Of a stretch of 64,000 nucleotides of DNA, positions 63,083-64,000 are shown piece after piece (position 1 is the stretch's first letter; every line of letters begins with the position of its first letter). The stretch comes from Roseomonas sp. OT10 (GTDB taxonomy: Bacteria; Pseudomonadota; Alphaproteobacteria; Acetobacterales; Acetobacteraceae). The stretch is from positions 868,001 through 932,000 of the forward strand of contig NZ_CP087719.1 of the NCBI RefSeq assembly GCF_020991085.1, read 5' to 3'. Under the pieces are notes generated by a model that was given only the letters and a program-made list of their open reading frames with translations, searched no databases and was not told where the DNA came from. The position numbers and the translations under genes were made by a program.

Positions 63083-64000
63083 GCGACGCGGAGACAGGCC
63101 CGGGGGGCACGGACCGGACGGGCACGGACCGGACGGGCACGGACCGGACGGGCATGGACCGGACGGGCATGAGCGAGGCCCTGGCGGCCGCCCTGGCCGA
63201 GGCGCAGGCGGAGATCGAGGAGGCGCTGGACACCCTGCTGCCGCCCGCGGAGGGGCCGGAGGCGCCGCTGCTGGCGGCCATGCGCCATGCCGCCATGGGC
63301 GGGGGCAAGCGGCTGCGCGGCTTCCTGGTGCTGGAAGGCGCGCGGCAGTTCCGGGTCGCCCGCGCCTCCGCCCTGCGGGTCGCCGCGGCGATCGAGATGC
63401 TGCACGCCTATTCCCTGGTGCATGACGACCTGCCGGCGATGGACGACGACGACCTGCGCCGCGGCCGGCCGACGGTGCACAAGCAGTGGGACGAGGCGAC
63501 CGCGATCCTGGCCGGCGATGCCCTGCAGACCCAGGCCTTCGCCGTGCTGGCGGCGCCGGACACGCATTCCGACCCGGCGGTGCGGGCCGAGCTCTGCCTG
63601 CGCCTGGCCCAGGCGGCCGGGGCGCGCGGCATGTGCGGCGGGCAGATGCTGGACATGCTGGCCGAGGCGGCGACGGAGCCGCTGGGCGAAGCCGCCGTGG
63701 CCCGGCTGCAACTGCTGAAGACCGGCAAGCTGATCGAGTTCTCGGCCGAGGCCGGGGCCATCCTGGGCAAGGCGCCGCATCCGCAGCGGGTGGCGCTGGC
63801 CGCCTATGGCCACGACATCGGCGCCGCCTTCCAGATCGCCGACGACCTGCTGGACGCCACGGCGACGGAGGCGGAGGCGGGCAAGCGCACCGGCAAGGAT
63901 GCCGGGGCGGGCAAGGCGACGCTGGTCGGGCTGCTGGGCGCCGGGCGTGCCGCCGCCCAGGCGGAGCGGCTGGTGGAGCAGGCCAAGGCGCATCTCGACG
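63079..64000 (+). CDS. ispA: Polyprenyl synthetase IspA (farnesyl diphosphate synthase), 3' end cut by window
   Basis: At least 307 residues seen. First aspartate-rich motif LVHDDLPAMDDDDLRRG (about 115-131), GGKRLRG binding site, second motif FQIADDLLDAT (about 250-260). It condenses isopentenyl and allylic diphosphates to farnesyl diphosphate. GTG 63079 overlaps the xseB stop; the first 30 residues are TDRTG repeats encoded by a 15 bp tandem repeat, and ATG 63154 or 63169 (MSEALAAAL) could be the functional start. Confidence 0.93.
   Translation, partial: MSDAETGPGGTDRTGTDRTGTDRTGMDRTGMSEALAAALAEAQAEIEEALDTLLPPAEGPEAPLLAAMRHAAMGGGKRLRGFLVLEGARQFRVARASALRVAAAIEMLHAYSLVHDDLPAMDDDDLRRGRPTVHKQWDEATAILAGDALQTQAFAVLAAPDTHSDPAVRAELCLRLAQAAGARGMCGGQMLDMLAEAATEPLGEAAVARLQLLKTGKLIEFSAEAGAILGKAPHPQRVALAAYGHDIGAAFQIADDLLDATATEAEAGKRTGKDAGAGKATLVGLLGAGRAAAQAERLVEQAKAHLD
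63106..63165. repeat. Four 15 bp tandem repeats at the ispA 5' end
   Basis: GGCACGGACCGGACG at 63106-63120, 63121-63135 and 63136-63150, then GGCATGGACCGGACG at 63151-63165. The unit is 15 bp, so the frame is kept and each unit encodes GTDRT or GMDRT. The C-to-T change in unit 4 creates an in-frame ATG. Confidence 0.9.

Overview
The window is a 64 kb piece of a very GC-rich chromosome. Gene content (many periplasmic solute receptors for peptide, Bug and TRAP transporters, a urease operon, tat-like receptor signal sequences, a CTG-started infC, an NdvA-type exporter) points to an alphaproteobacterium, most likely Acetobacteraceae and Roseomonas-like. That assignment is inference from gene families and composition; no rRNA is present. 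There are about 60 protein genes, mostly in short operons joined by ATGA, GTGA or TGATG overlaps.

Layout. 1-7.2 kb: one operon with an amidotransferase-like protein, a PfkB kinase and a complete peptide/nickel-type ABC importer. 7.3-10.1 kb: SDR dehydrogenase, pyridoxal kinase PdxY, Ada repair protein. 10.2-14.6 kb (minus): ureABCEFG without ureD. 14.6-17.6 kb: accessory island with a DUF4096-like transposase-derived gene, a G-run cluster, an AT-rich lipoprotein gene and a HigBA/RelE-type toxin-antitoxin pair with a palindromic operator over the toxin start. 17.8-24 kb: M20 peptidase, YgfZ, two glycosyltransferases, AsnB-like synthase. 24-29.6 kb: LysR remnant, then a small exopolysaccharide operon (sugar transferase, Wza-like export protein, beta-propeller protein, polysaccharide deacetylase). 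29.6-39.8 kb: flavin monooxygenase beside a peptide-type receptor, alpha/beta hydrolase and FAH-family protein, and a sugar-type ABC operon with two tandem receptors but no ATPase. 39.9-43 kb: 2OG-Fe oxygenase and two glycosyltransferases. 43.6-46.2 kb: thrS-infC. 46.2-47.4 kb (minus): a 66-residue peptide made of three VRVGAGL repeats, a strong hairpin, and a DUF6065-like gene. 48-56.9 kb: BTAD/TPR regulator, Bug receptor, NdvA-like exporter, CBS protein, TRAP transporter. 57-64 kb: a tandem pair of exported DQSNSASAR-repeat proteins, mscL, dinB, ROK kinase, tusA, histone-deacetylase-like hydrolase, xseB and the start of ispA.

The most unusual item is a roughly 420 bp dispersed element present four times (three full copies, one truncated). 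It is built from about seven hairpins and bounded by imperfect 19 bp inverted repeats starting TGATAC. In all three full copies the terminal TGA of the element is also the stop codon of the neighbouring gene. The second is the repeat-peptide plus DUF6065 unit, laid out like a precursor peptide and a partner gene separated by an attenuating hairpin.
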